Source: Spironucleus salmonicida (lineage: Eukaryota; Fornicata; Diplomonadida; Hexamitidae). Taken from it: a DNA stretch of 64,000 nucleotides. This document shows, piece by piece, positions 26,401 to 38,862 of the stretch; position 1 is the first letter of the stretch; the number at the start of each line of letters is the position of its first letter. A program made the translations under genes and the position numbers. Below the pieces are notes generated by a model. That model saw only the letters and a program-made list of their open reading frames with translations, was not told the DNA's origin and made no database searches. The DNA is taken from contig CM035320.1 in assembly GCA_000497125.2 (NCBI GenBank), forward strand, positions 1,447,197 through 1,511,196, read 5' to 3'.

Positions 26401-27138
26401 ATGTACTCAGGAAAATTGCACACCAATTCACCTAATAGAGTATTTGGATGGTCTAGATATGGAAGTGGTTAGGGTTCTTAAGTATAAAAAGGTAAAGAAC
26501 TAACAACTTCAAGTTAATTAGTAATTCCTACTTACATGCGTAAATCTGTTTTTAAATCCTCTTTAGGCTTCCAAAAGAATAATATTTAGTCAAGAGATAG
26601 ATTAGAATCATTTTAAATTGATAACTTGATAAAAATGGGCGCACCGATTGCTAGTAAGCTTACTACTAGTAATAAAAGTCTGAAAGTAAAGCCAGAAATT
26701 AAGGTTCCGAAAAAAGTAGATAAATTGATAACATATAATTTATTAGAAATATAAGGAATACTTAAAAATACGAAAAATAGAATTGACGTAATAAATTTAA
26801 TTATAAAGTTGTCCGAAACTGAGTTTAAAAATAAAACTTTTGACTACAAGCCTCTTACTTTTCATTAGAAAGTATAAAAGAATTAAAAAACTAACTCTAT
26901 ACTTAAAAGTGAAAATGTAATAGTATCAAACGCAATTAATTAGTTTTATTAATAAAAGAAAAAACAATGCCCTGTTGGTGAGGATTTTGTTGATTATCTT
27001 AATAACTTAAAAATAGCTAATAATTATAATATAACTGTGATAAAGTCATTAGAAGATATTGCAAATGATATATTTTTATAGTTTATTCACCATTTTGATA
27101 AAGTTATGATTAAGGCAAAAGCTGAGAAGATGTATTGA
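26401..27138 (+). CDS. Basic hypothetical protein
   Basis: 245 residues, lysine-rich, with a disordered Ser/Gly/Gln N-terminal part (SRYGSGQGSQ) and a helical C-terminal half (LLEIQGILKNTKNRIDVINL; SLEDIANDIFLQFIHHFDKV). No known domain. The Cys in QCPVGEDFVDYL is isolated. Coding is supported by amino-acid composition and a TGA-free frame with several TAA/TAG codons. Could be a chromatin or cytoskeletal accessory protein; nothing decides. Confidence 0.65.
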
Positions 27139-27573
27139 GTTAGTTTGTTTACTTTCTTACTGAATCATAATAGTTAGTATACTAAATTATCAAATAATAT
27201 TATATACAACGTTACAATTTCAAAATATATTCCTTGAAATCATTTCATATGAAATTATTTGCATACGTATTGTTTCAAATTCTCTATAACTACTTTATCA
27301 TAAAATATCAGTAATTGTTTTCATTAGATTCATACGATACTATTCCATATCAGATTATGTATATTATAATTTACTACAACTTTCTAACCAATAAATGTAT
27401 TCAACACCTACATATTCTAATCATTTATAATGATAAATTTGATTAAATTTAAATAATAAAGTGAATGCTTAAATATTTCTTAAACTAGTGACAAGTCAAG
27501 CAACAATATATTATGTGAGAGCATAAATCGAATTTAACAAATAAATTTGTATAAACAATTTAAAATTGATCAC
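27139..27573. other. Intergenic between convergent stops, 435 bp
   Basis: All six frames are cut often by TGA, and no RNA gene is visible. Unusually long for a tail-to-tail gap in this window, where others are 0-180 bp. May be a decayed gene or an untranslated trailer. Confidence 0.5.
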
Positions 27574-30500
27574 TCACCATGAGTTGCGAGTTCTAAGGTT
27601 ACTATTTTATGGAACTTTCCCACAAATTATCACAACATTTTCGCTAAGATTTTACATAATCTAGTCAATAAATTTATAATTACCATTCAAACTATTTAAA
27701 TGAAGTTGGAATATAACTTATTCTGCACCATTCCAAAACTAAATTAACTGAGGTCTTATTTATGACTCTTAAGTAATTACATCCTAAACAAGATTAAGCT
27801 ACTAAGCTTACTTAATCCTCTAGTTTATATCTTAATTAAGTTAAAAAATTAGAACAGGTTGAATTTTACTAATAAGATTAGTCAAAAACACATGTAAAAA
27901 CTAAAATTACTCCGTATGTTGCTGAGATGCTATAATATTAATTATTTATCCATCATTAAATGGAGATGTAAATTAATGTAAAATCTATAGTATAGCAACC
28001 GCATATCTATTGATATCAGATATTTCAGTTACTTATATAAATAGACCTTAAATCAACCCTAAAATATGGGTTGAATCGTTAAAAGACCACTCACGAGCTA
28101 TAGATGATCCAAATATGGCAGATGTAGGTAAAAGTGTTTGGAATAATGATTTATAAATATGTGATTGGTGGAACAATTCGCAAGATGATAATTCGGATAG
28201 GGCCATCACAATGTATTTAGAAAGTATATAAAACTCTTTGCTTGGACCATTTTATAGCAAAGATAATTATATATGAGCATTAAATAACTGAAATAAACGA
28301 ACAGATAACTTTTCAACTTAAGATTCTAAATAAATACTTGATGGTTCATTTCGCAGAGAGTAAATAAAATTTTTAAGTATGAAGATTAATTAGTTGAAAT
28401 TTTGAACCTTGTTTAAATCGTTGTTGTAAAGTTCTTTATATTTTAAATTTTCTTAAGAAACCATAATTTCTTTTAAATTTGGTGTTTTTATTTCTAAATT
28501 TATATTCTTTCTAACCTATGGAGAATCAAATAAAGGAATATCAATTAATATATCCGGAAAATCAGCGAGTTCCTCGACTAAATCTTGCTAAGATTTATTT
28601 TATACATTTTAATTAGAAGTATTATAATCTATATGAGATTTATTAACAGAGAAATTCATTGGTGTATTTAGGTTCTTCTCATTAAAAGAAACAACATTTT
28701 TTGAAGTAGATTTTTAATTATTATATTTTCCTTGTGCTTGTACAGCAGATGGCGTACTGAACTATTACGGGTTATTAAACTGTCCTTAAGTTGGCTCTCT
28801 AAAATTAGGCTATTATTGAAATACTTATCTTTGATTCGTGTACTATTATTCAGGTGGTTAAATAAATTTCTATTGTTAGACAGGAATTTCTTAGTATGTT
28901 TGGTGTTATACATATCCTTCGGGTTAATTAAACTAGTAGGAAGTCGGCTATTACTATGAATTATATGTATTTTATTATGTTTATATTACTGGTTACTATA
29001 CCTATATAGTAGATTTTTAACTTTATTATTGGTTATTTTAAACTGGTTACTATTATTGGATATCTTAATAATTTTATTTAGTAAAAGTATTAATTTATTA
29101 CTATTTGACGGTATGTTATTAAACGTCATTAAATTATTACGTAGTGTGTATTTCTCTTTATTCCACAAATTTTAAAGCAGAGTTAACTAGCTTATCTTTG
29201 ATTTCAGCTTGGCAGTTTTAAATGAAGGTATTGATCAAGTAAAGTGATAACTATTTTTAAGAAGTAATTTTAATAGGGATCTATTAAACAATATATGAAT
29301 CTGTCAGCGAAAAATTTTCTGCTCCCTTGTAAACATAGAATTATTATAATGATACAATATGGATAGGCTATACGCTATTAAATAATAAATTTTATTATAC
29401 AAATAAAGAAGCTAAGCCAGATATAAATCTTAAAATAGAAACCTTAGTAGTAACTTATCTTATTTAAATTTTCCAGCTTTTGGAGATAATATTTAATGAA
29501 AGTATTAGTAAATCTTCTAAATTTTCAGCAACAGATATCAATTTCTCTGCTGAAGTAAGAATAAGTGATTTAAGTTGTGAAGATTGTTGTTATTCAAACT
29601 TTTATAGCATTACAGGTAAAATACATTCTAAATCATAATAGTTAAGTGAAATTCCATTTTACTATAATTCGTAGACTAATTTATCTAATGATTCGCTAAA
29701 TAATTTAGTTTACAATGGTGATGCCTATGACTTAGCTACAAATCCATCCGCTAATAATAGTGATAAATACCTTAAAACTATATCTTTTGATTCATTTAAA
29801 TTTGAAGATAATAAGATAGGTATGTTTTCTTGTATAGATTTAAAAGTTCCTGATGGTCCAAAAGCTGAGGATATCACACCTTTAACAAATAACTGCTATG
29901 CATTTAAAGTAATGCTTGATAATTACTAATAAATTTCTTCTAACATTTATGGTGTAAGGGGTGCTTATTAATTACAAGGGTCTACTAAGAACTGTCTATT
30001 TAGTTCTTTTCTTTATTGGTAATTTTATTTAGAATTGCCTTGGCTTTTAATTGCTTTATTAATCTTTTAACTCGTTAAAACTTTGTTTACTGCTGTTACA
30101 TCAGCTTCTTGGTATGACGGTTATTGTGCATACGCTTAACCTTCAAAAAAGCTAGAAAATGATTAAAAATCCTGTAGAAACTTTGAAATATCTTTAATAA
30201 TAACTAAAATTTCATTTTTTCTACGGTTTCCTGAAATATATTATATAAAGACTTAATACATCTAGTTGTAAACAAATAACAGATTTTCATCCTACTCTGA
30301 TCTTTTAATGGCATCATTACCCTCGGCTATATGAAATACAATAAACATAGCTATTGTTTTCTTAGATAAATCTCTTATACTTGCATTAGTATCATTTAGT
30401 AATTTATCCATAAGATCGAAAAACATGATGAATATGTCTTATTAAAATTATACCTGAAGATTAACTGATCCATCAAAATTGAAATAATCGATAAAGCATA

Positions 30501-31896
30501 ACCCTTTTCCAGTCTTTTACCTATGAGATCTATTATTTAGTTGCATTCCATAACTTTTTTCACCATTCATTGGTATTTCTTCCTCTGTTGTAGGAAATAT
30601 TGGACTAGGAAATGCATCGTTTGATAATATATTAATCTTACTATCTTCATCTTATAATTTGTATAGATATACAATAGAAGTTGCAGCAATTACCTTAATA
30701 ACTCTCAAAAGCTCCTCTTTAACTTCTTAGTTTTTATGCGGAATCGCAATTGTAAATAATTCATAGAATATATCTTTAAATTAAAATGCTCTAACTAATA
30801 TACTTTAGATAAATACATGATAACCATTAACTATAGCATATTTCTTTTCTTTTACTCTATTTTAAACAGTTTATAATAACACTTTTATACCAGTAATTGT
30901 AGAAATTGGACCTACTTTAATAGCGACTGATGAGATTAATTTTTCTGCCAATTATACAACTTAAACTTATTTTTCTTCCAAAATTATATTTTTTATATTA
31001 AAGATTAATTTAGGTAAATCATAACTACTTGGATCAATTCTTATTTGTTTATTTATTTGTTCTATACTCTCTTCTAATATCGCTTTTCTCTCTTTCCATT
31101 GTGCATTTTTCAATCTTTCTTCAAAGTTTTTAACTAAAGGAAATTTTAATGGTTTGGTTTCATCAAAAATATCATATTAATATTTAGCATTTTAATCTTA
31201 AATAATATTATCATCAATATTATCGTCTTATATTCCCTCAATTTCACTAAATAGGTGGCTAAATGTAGATATTTGTGCATCTGTTAATTTGTTTTACGTT
31301 AAAAGTTATAATATTGCCTATTTACCAATTTTTTAACCCAGAACAATTAAAACATCTACACACGGTTTCCTAACTTCCTCCTTGACATGTTATAATCCAG
31401 GAACTAATAATTTCACATATGTAGGACCTAAATTAGAAGATTTCTATAGTATATCGCTAATAATTAAACTAACTTCCATGACCACTTTTGGTTGCTTATG
31501 CGTTAAAAATCGGCTCATTATATGAATAGCCTCATCAAAATTTTCAATTGAGCTTAAGACCGCAATTTCCTTAATAATATTTTTTATTTACTATTTAATA
31601 TTACCAGCGTGCTCTAAACTTAAAGATAAAACTTTGAGTGCAGAATATTTTTAAGATTGAATAAGCGCCAATAGAAGAATAAGTGATTTAGAGCTGATTG
31701 CTGCATTTTGTTCTTTAGCTAGTAAAGGTGCAAGCTCGGAAATCATAAATAATGGTTCGAAATTTTACTTATTCAGTTCTTACTGAACATAATTTACTAA
31801 ATTTAGTCTATCTTTAATAGATTTGGATTCTAGGGCTGAAACGAGGTCTGTAGGACGCTCAAAATGAACTTCTTCTTCGGCATATTCTGTATCCAT
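27574..31896 (-). CDS. XMAP215/Dis1-family TOG microtubule polymerase
   Basis: 1440 residues, the largest gene here. Arrays of HEAT repeats form at least three TOG-like blocks: residues 1-220 (KSIKDRLNLVNYVQQEL; LTHKQPKVVMEVSLIISD; KEEVRKPCVDVL), about 255-510 (KNAQWKERKAILEESI, the W-x-x-R signature; VKEELLRVIKVIA; TNASIRDLSKKTIAMF) and a later helical stretch to about 900. A roughly 180-residue Gln/Pro-rich linker without a single Met follows (about 28660-29200), then a helical C-terminal module ending at TGA 27574. The family adds tubulin at microtubule plus ends in spindles and cytoskeleton. The plus strand shows deceptively long open frames here (see rejected items). Confidence 0.8.
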
Positions 31897-32056
31897 TTAA
31901 ATTTTAAAAATTAAAGCTGAAATGAGCAGATAATTATCATTATTATTTGTTAATATTATTATATATTTTAAAAATTTATTTTTCTAATTCCACCTAGTAG
32001 CAGATAATAACTATATTAACTCTTTCTATAGTTGCCAACTTTACTAAGGCTCATAA

Positions 32057-32851
32057 ATGAGCTCACCAGTTCTTTCTCCGTCAGATGATGGCGAATATTG
32101 TGTTATTTGCCAGGCTATAATGCTAAATTCTGATGTCTAAACTGCAGCTATCTAACAGCAAACCCAGCAATCGACTCTGCTCGAAATGCTCAAATACACG
32201 AACGCCAGTCCTTTGCTCTTCATCCATCTCTCGTGTTCGCACACTTTCCATCGTTCCTGCCTAATCAAATGGGTGCATTACAACAACACGTCCTGCCCGC
32301 TCTGCCGCAACCCGATCAACCTCGCGAACCTATCGAACTGCACCTGGAAAGTCCAAAACATTGCCGTTCGGACGAAGTGCTCCCCCGAATCCGTCCGGCT
32401 CGGCATGAAGCCAGAGGGTTGGTTCAATGTTCAAATACAGGTTAATCCGCCGAACAACGAGAAGCTCAAGAACATCAGATATTACTTCCACCCTGCGTTT
32501 TCGCTTAACAAACTTGAGCTGCGCAAGCAGCCCTTCGATTTAGTAATGAAATTAGTGTCCAATTCGGTTGAAATTGTGATCGAAGCGGAGACGATTTCTG
32601 GCGAAAAGTTCACTTTTCTGCATTAAATTTGCAAAGAAATGTGCGTCAGGGCGTACTATCAGGATATATACAATGGGACCGATGAGGGGTGTTAGCTGGA
32701 GCCGATTCAGTATTTTAAGAATTAGCTTGAGACATACAATAGGGAAAGTGACTATTACGAGGTAGAAATGCCTGTTCCAGTACGTTTTCAAGGGGCATAG
32801 GATCGCGAGCGGACGATTTTTACACGCCTATTGGGCTTTTTTCAGGGTTGA
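32057..32851 (+). CDS. RING-H2 finger protein with YEATS-like C-terminal region
   Basis: 264 residues. An N-terminal RING finger has the pattern C15-V-I-C18, then a long loop, CSHTFHRSCLIKW and CPLC, that is, C-x2-C-x(n)-C-x-H-x2-H-x2-C-x(n)-C-x2-C of E3 ubiquitin ligases. The C-terminal part (KNIRYYFHPAFSL, QPFDLVMKLVSNSVEIVIEA) has the H-P-x-F and P-F strands of pYEATS-type beta domains, an inference by eye. From about 32160 to the end the DNA is strikingly GC-rich compared with all neighbours, yet TAG/TAA still encode Gln. Likely a ubiquitin ligase with a recognition module. Confidence 0.8.
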
Positions 32852-32871
32852 GTGAAGTTAGCGCGTCACTT

Positions 32872-33888
32872 TCAGATGTTATCTTTGATCCATTTGGCGA
32901 ATTTCTATCTGAGCTCACCTTCTTTCTTCAAATACATTTTACAGAACGTCATATCAAGAAGCTGCTGTGCATTTACTCTTTAAGATACATCTTTCTCTAG
33001 CATTGCGTTGATAAACTCAACACAGTATTTACTATAGCCCATATTCTCGTTAAGAAGGGGAGCTGGGCCTTTAACGACAAGATTTATTGCATTCCAGATA
33101 TCTTTTAATTCGCCATAAGGGAATCTTCCCATTAACAGTTCTACAAAACTCACACCTAGACTCCAAATATCGCTGCTTTCTGTATAAGTTTCGCTTTGTA
33201 TTCTCTCTGGTGCCATATAGCTAATTGAACCAGCAAACGTCTATTGTGCCTAATTTTCATCATGAACAAGTACACTTGTTGCTACACCGAAATCTGCTAG
33301 TTTACAATCACCGTTTTCAGCTATTAAAATATTGTCGGGCTTAATATCTCTGTGGATAATTTTCTTATTATGAACGTAAACTAGAGCTCTTAATATATCA
33401 ATTGCGAGAATTCCAATACAATTTTCATTGAATTTTTAGGATTTTAAACGCTTTTGCAGATCCTTGGCGGATCCATATTTGCAGAGTTCAAGTAATACGT
33501 TTACTTTCATACCATCTAGAAAATATACGTTAAATGTCTGAACAATGTGTTTGTGTGCATAGTCTAAATATGAGTGCAACTCTCTGTAAATATTTTTCTA
33601 GACTTCAGGATCCTCAGTGATCCTGATTTCCTTCAGCGCAAACTCCTAACCGGTTTTGTCTTTTACCAAATAAACTACACCAAAAGATCCATTTCCAAGT
33701 ACTTTGACTTCCGTAAGGTCAGAAAATGGAATTGGTACTTTAGCATTTTTTAACCCATTCGCATCAAGCATTATGGACTAGTTTTGAGTGACCATAGCCT
33801 GTGTAGATAATGAGAAAAATGGTTTTCCAGTAGGCTACTCAACTGTAGCTGAAGAAATGGTAAGTCCTGGCTTTTTACGTAAGGACAT
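32872..33888 (-). CDS. MEK-type (STE7) protein kinase
   Basis: 338 residues. Complete kinase domain: Gly loop GNGSFGVVY (65-73), Lys86 in FALKEI, Glu in the C-helix region YRELHSYL, catalytic HRDIKPDN (179-186), DFG (199-201), activation segment [14 protein letters not shown] with APE-type motif and [19 protein letters not shown]. The SISYMAPER segment plus the G-R-F-P-Y stretch place it with MAP-kinase kinases. The N-terminal 55 residues are Ser/Thr/Gln-rich and could hold a MAPK docking site. It phosphorylates a MAPK on Thr and Tyr by family role; the partner is not in the window. Confidence 0.9.
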
Positions 33889-34016
33889 TTTTACTTGTGA
33901 AGTGTAATTTGAAAAAAATTATTATATGTATCTAAATAAAAATATGATAATTACTAAATTTTGAGTAATGCATCATTTTATATATAATATAATAAATATA
34001 AGCAACTAGATTTAAA

Positions 34017-35672
34017 ATGTCAAATTATGATATTTCATATAGAGAAAAAATAGAAAAATTTAAGAAGGCTAAGGAGTCAAAAATAAACTAATTGAGATAG
34101 TAAATGTATTAAACCTAGTAGTCTCCTGTGATAAACTAGACATCATAAAATATAGCACAATAAAAGCTTTTAATTGACGGAAATAAATCAATTATTGAGA
34201 GAATTTACACATTAAATTCACCTTAATCAAAAGATTAAAGGACTGAGTAGAAATAACTGGAAAACGCAAAATTATTTACATATAAACCAGAAATTACAAA
34301 AATGGGATAAGACTTTTAGCGTGATAAACCAGTTATTGAATCCCTTTATATTTGGAATGATATTGTATAAAAGAAGAAAGATACAAAAAGGAATCAGCAA
34401 AATATTAAAATAGATGAATAGTTGGCGGTGGGTGTAGAACGATAGGCTAAAAATAGATCTGACTTTTTAGCAAGCAAAAATAAATTTTCAAACATGAAGG
34501 TATAGGATAGATTAATTTTGTAGTAAGCAGAAGCCCTCAAAAAATATGTTGAAATACCATCTCCTGAAGTGTTAGGAACTTTTTAGCCATAAATTACAGC
34601 AAAAGCTAAGAGTAAACCTAGAGTTCCGCAAAATGTATTTAATAACTTATATAATAGTGCATTTAAACCTAATGTCGATAATAATATACTTCTGAAATAA
34701 AGTAAAATACCATCGGATTTTAGCTAATTCAGAGAAAATGATATTTTAAAAAGGCATGAATAATCTTTAGATAAACTTACGTTGAGTAGGTTAATAAAAG
34801 AAGATGAAGATCGTGAAATGCGTAATTTTAGAGCTAGTGACAAGTCATATGAGTATTTGTAGAAGAAGAATGAATCCATTGTTGAGGGAAAGCGTAATTA
34901 TTCAAATAAACTAAAAGTTGAAGAACACGAGTTCTAACCAATTCTGAACTCTAAAACTATTGAGATCACTAAAGAAAGAAATGGAGATGCTAATAACAAA
35001 CTTTACAAAATGGCTGAAGTAATCTAACAAAAGAAGCAGTAACTTTAGTAAAATCAAATAAAGCAAGATGGTGAGTTTACTTTCAAGCCATAAGTTGGTT
35101 AATATTAGGTTAAGACAACGTTTGAGGAAAGAAAATAAGCAGCAATTTAAAAGAAAAAGGTTATATCCAACCTAAAACCGAATCAAGATATCGATCCCGA
35201 ATGCACTTTCACTCCTATAACAAATGGAAATACAGTTTTAGATTAGCATAGACGAATTTAGACTTCATAAAATGCTAAGACTTCTGAACTAGAAGCTAGG
35301 GCTATTAACTAACATATAAAAAGACTACAAGGCCCAAGTCAATAACCTCTAGAAAAGTCAGCAAATTGGACTATTGAGCCTACTGTTTAGGAACCATTTT
35401 GTGCTAGTCATGTGACAATCAATACTTCTGAAATAAAGCCTGATATTACAGAAGATGCTCTCAATTTTCTAGATATTTTTGATATTAATCTTTCTAAACA
35501 ACATAATAATAAAGAAAGTTAACAACTTAATACTATAGTTATTGGTCAAAAGAATTACTTGACATAAATGCATAAACTTTTTTAAGGTATTGTTTTTTAA
35601 CAAACTGAGACATAGCTATATTAGTAATTGCGTGAAGATCGTAATTTATAGTTTTACTTGGATAATAAATGA
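34017..35672 (+). CDS. Low-complexity protein with F-x-P repeats
   Basis: 551 residues, charged, rich in Lys, Gln, Asn and Glu. A short motif with the form F-x-(K/Q)-P-x-(I/V) recurs at uneven spacing: FTYKPEI, GTFQPQI, AFKPNV, EFQPIL, FTFKPQV, CTFTPI. Predicted helices separate the motifs. Similar loosely repeated motifs occur in cytoskeletal and flagellar proteins of protists, so a structural role is plausible but unproved. TATAATAT lies 34 bp upstream of the ATG; the next gene follows 48 bp after the stop on the same strand. Confidence 0.75.
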
Positions 35673-35720
35673 AACATTATTATTGATATTATATATTAAT
35701 ATATTACTTGTTAAAATCAA

Positions 35721-38700
35721 ATGCTTAAATACCCAATTGTAAACTCAACTGTTGTTTTAAACTCATTCTTACTAGGCTTCACGTAGAAATAAGAATAATT
35801 AATCTAAATTACTACTAACTGTATTCATATATTGAATAACTACACACTAGATGTAGTGTAAGCGTTCATAATGGAGGAAACAATATAACTAGCCACACCT
35901 TTAATTCAAGATTGTAAATCTTATATCATCGTTTAGTTTAAAAATAAATTGTCTAAACTCTCATTCGATCATGCTTTACATTATCAGACTATAGAGGAAA
36001 ATCCAAACTATTAAGAGTGCTGCTCTTCTAAAGATAATTAAGCTGCATGTTTTGTTGGTACATAATCTGTGTTGCAGCTTGGTTCATTTTCATAGAATGT
36101 TGATACCTTTTTATATGCATTTCCAAGGAAAGTTATCCTTGGAAAATTTGGGCTCGCTGTTCTTTTCTCAGATTCTCTTCATCAAGTATGGATATAATGC
36201 ACGAAAGGAGATAAACTGTCAACTCCATAACAAGTTTAAGAGGATATTTGGGATCTTGTAGAATATTCTGATTAAATAATTGCCTTCGGAACTAGTATGT
36301 CTATACTTTATGATCCTTGGTAAGGAAAAAGTTAAACATTTGTATTATAAAATTCTAATGTTGTCAGTGCTATTTCATTTGGCAATTTAATCTTCATATC
36401 AGATACATGTGGTCATTTAATTAAAGTTAGCTATGACGGTGCAAAAATGATTTCTGAAATCATTTTTGTAGTTTCATAAGCAAACAGTATGACATTTATA
36501 TAAGAGAATTGTATATTCTTAGGATCAAAATCTGGAGATTCTGTTATTGTGAATTTTCATGAAAAAACTATTTTAGCTAGATAGCCAACATTTTCACCTA
36601 TCCATGATATTACAATCAAAGATTCATAAATTATATGTTCAACAGGTATGGAAAGAACCGGTGGCATTAAGTGGTTAACTAAAATACTGAAATCTAGTTC
36701 ATTACGCGAAGTCGATTTATTATAAAATATTGATAATGTTTGTGTTTTATTTTAAACGAAGAGTAAAGTTTTATTTTAGGTTAATTTCAAGCACTAAGAT
36801 ACAGAAGGAAATAATTTATATTTTTATGAGAATAATCAATTAAAATAACTTTAGCCTATTAATAACGATATGTCAGAATACTGTAGATATTTTGGGATTA
36901 TAATTAACGAAGAAATTTATATTGTGATTGTTGATGACTTTATAATTAAATTCTTCAACCTATCATGTGAGATAGTAAAATCTTATACTGTAACAGATTT
37001 CGCAGAAAACAGACGTATTTTATCTTGTACATGTTCACCATAGTATACAAAACTAATAGTTACACTAACAGATAACTTTATTTCAGTTATTGGTTCTTTT
37101 GATATACCTACGATTTAACATATATAAATTGATGAAATATAATAATAACTCCTTTCTGCAGCAATTAATGAAGATAATTTAATTGCTTTAATTTATAATT
37201 AAATACCCTATTCTATTCTATATAAAGATCATTAGACGATAATTTAATCATTAACAGATAAAGATTTTTCAGTGGATACAATAGATATGAATATGTTTTC
37301 TCTCCTAGATGGTAATATACCGCCAAATTGTACTAGGCCAGCTCTACTTGCATCACTTGTTTCGGGAAAATTGGCAGCGTGTCCATTTAGCTAAGATGCC
37401 TGCCAACTCTAGGTTGGAGTTATTTTTCTATAGTTTATTCACAATTAGTTAATTGTTGGGCATAAAAATGGTGAAGTCGGTGTGTATTAGGTACAAGATT
37501 ATTATTGCATAGATTATAATTTTTACCAACTTAATGGCCTTAAAGGTATATAAATTACAGATAATGATATTTATGCAATTGATATGACAAATCAATAATT
37601 TTTGCTTAAAAATGATGTAATTACTTAAGTATTTGACGGAATAATTTTTTCCCATTAGGAAAACAACATAACTTTAGCATTTAACTAGTAGAATTTATTA
37701 TTTATGACAGATATATTTAAATCATACTGCTTACAAAATATCTAAACAAATACATTATCAAAATCTGTATGTTAACTCCAAGATTACTTGGTATTTGGAT
37801 CTGTTAAAACAACTGAAGTATCAACTTCTGTTGTTTAATAAGCCTAACAGTCAATTATTTAATAGTCTGGGTATTTAAAATAGATTAAATCTCTCGATAT
37901 TTAACAAGTAGAATCCCCTCCATCCAAAAAACTTGTATCCAGAATTTCACTGTATGCAAATAAGTAGGAAATTTCATTCTTAGAATTTACTAATCATCAT
38001 ATAACCACACTAATTAGTGCAAGACTAGGAAGATTTGACTAAGATTTTATTTGTGCCGGTTTTGTAGTTCCAACAGAATCTAAAGATTCAGGACTAATAG
38101 TCATTTTTTAATTAGTTAAAGAAATTTTAGTTGAAAAGGCTAGGTTTGCAACAAATTAAGGAGTATATCAATTGTCTTGCGATAAATAAAGACTTTATGC
38201 TACTTGTGAACAAAATATTATCGCGTTTGAATATATGGAGCTGTAATCTGCTTTCCTTCCACAATAAATACATGGGATTCCATAGTAACTATTCGAAACT
38301 GGGTGGATATCCACATGTGTCTTTGCAACAAGTATTTCGACATGTGATAATTTAGTTGTTTTTAGTGATATTGCTAAAGGTATATTTGTATCTAATATAA
38401 GTGATACTAAAGTTAGAACTGAATTTAAAAACATAAAAAGAGTAAAAGGTAAAGGTGTCGTTTGTACTGATGGATCAGAAATTATATTAGCCGCCCCAGA
38501 TGGAAAACTTACTATTTTTAATAATAAATTAGAAATTGAATTTACTGGAGATATTGGTGGCTAAATATTATGTATTAAATGCTTGTAAAAGGGAGTTTAT
38601 ATATATGGTACAATTGGTGGAGAACTTGGTATATTACATAGAATTTATGATGATAACCGCATAATTACTGCTAAAGAGATTGAGAATTTAGATGATAACT

Positions 38701-38741
38701 TAAAATGGAAGACTGCTTTATAAGTTTGTTAAGTAATTTGA
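35721..38741 (+). CDS. DDB1/CPSF-A family beta-propeller protein
   Basis: 1006 residues, beta-rich throughout. It matches the DDB1/CPSF160/SF3B3 family: start MLKYPIVNSTVVLNSFLLG, then near residue 270 IFLGSKSGDSVIVNF (family FVGSRLGDSQLVKL), FSPIHDITI (family LGPIVDM) and ICSTGMERTGGIKW (family TCSGAFKEGSLRI). Late propeller strands include FICAGFVVPTESKDSGLIVIF, and the end is LGILHRIYDDNRI. Family members are scaffolds in CUL4 ubiquitin ligases, mRNA 3' processing or splicing; which one applies cannot be decided by eye. Length suits DDB1 (1140) better than CPSF160. Short open frames such as 36052-36261 are shadows. Confidence 0.75.
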
Positions 38742-38862
38742 TGTAATTTACATTTATTTTATGCTGTGTTGTTTTTAACATCTTTTTTATCAGACTTTTT
38801 AAAATTCCTTCTTATTACATTAATAAAATATATGATATAATATTTATAGCAATCCGCACATA

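Noticed and set aside
27579-28382. Plus-strand gene with two apparent frameshifts
   Set aside because: It is antisense to the C-terminal part of the TOG gene, whose frame is intact.
29222-30334. Plus-strand 370-codon frame resembling a TMEM231-like membrane protein
   Set aside because: The minus-strand TOG frame is continuous through the same interval for 1440 codons and carries HEAT signatures; the plus frame is its antisense shadow.
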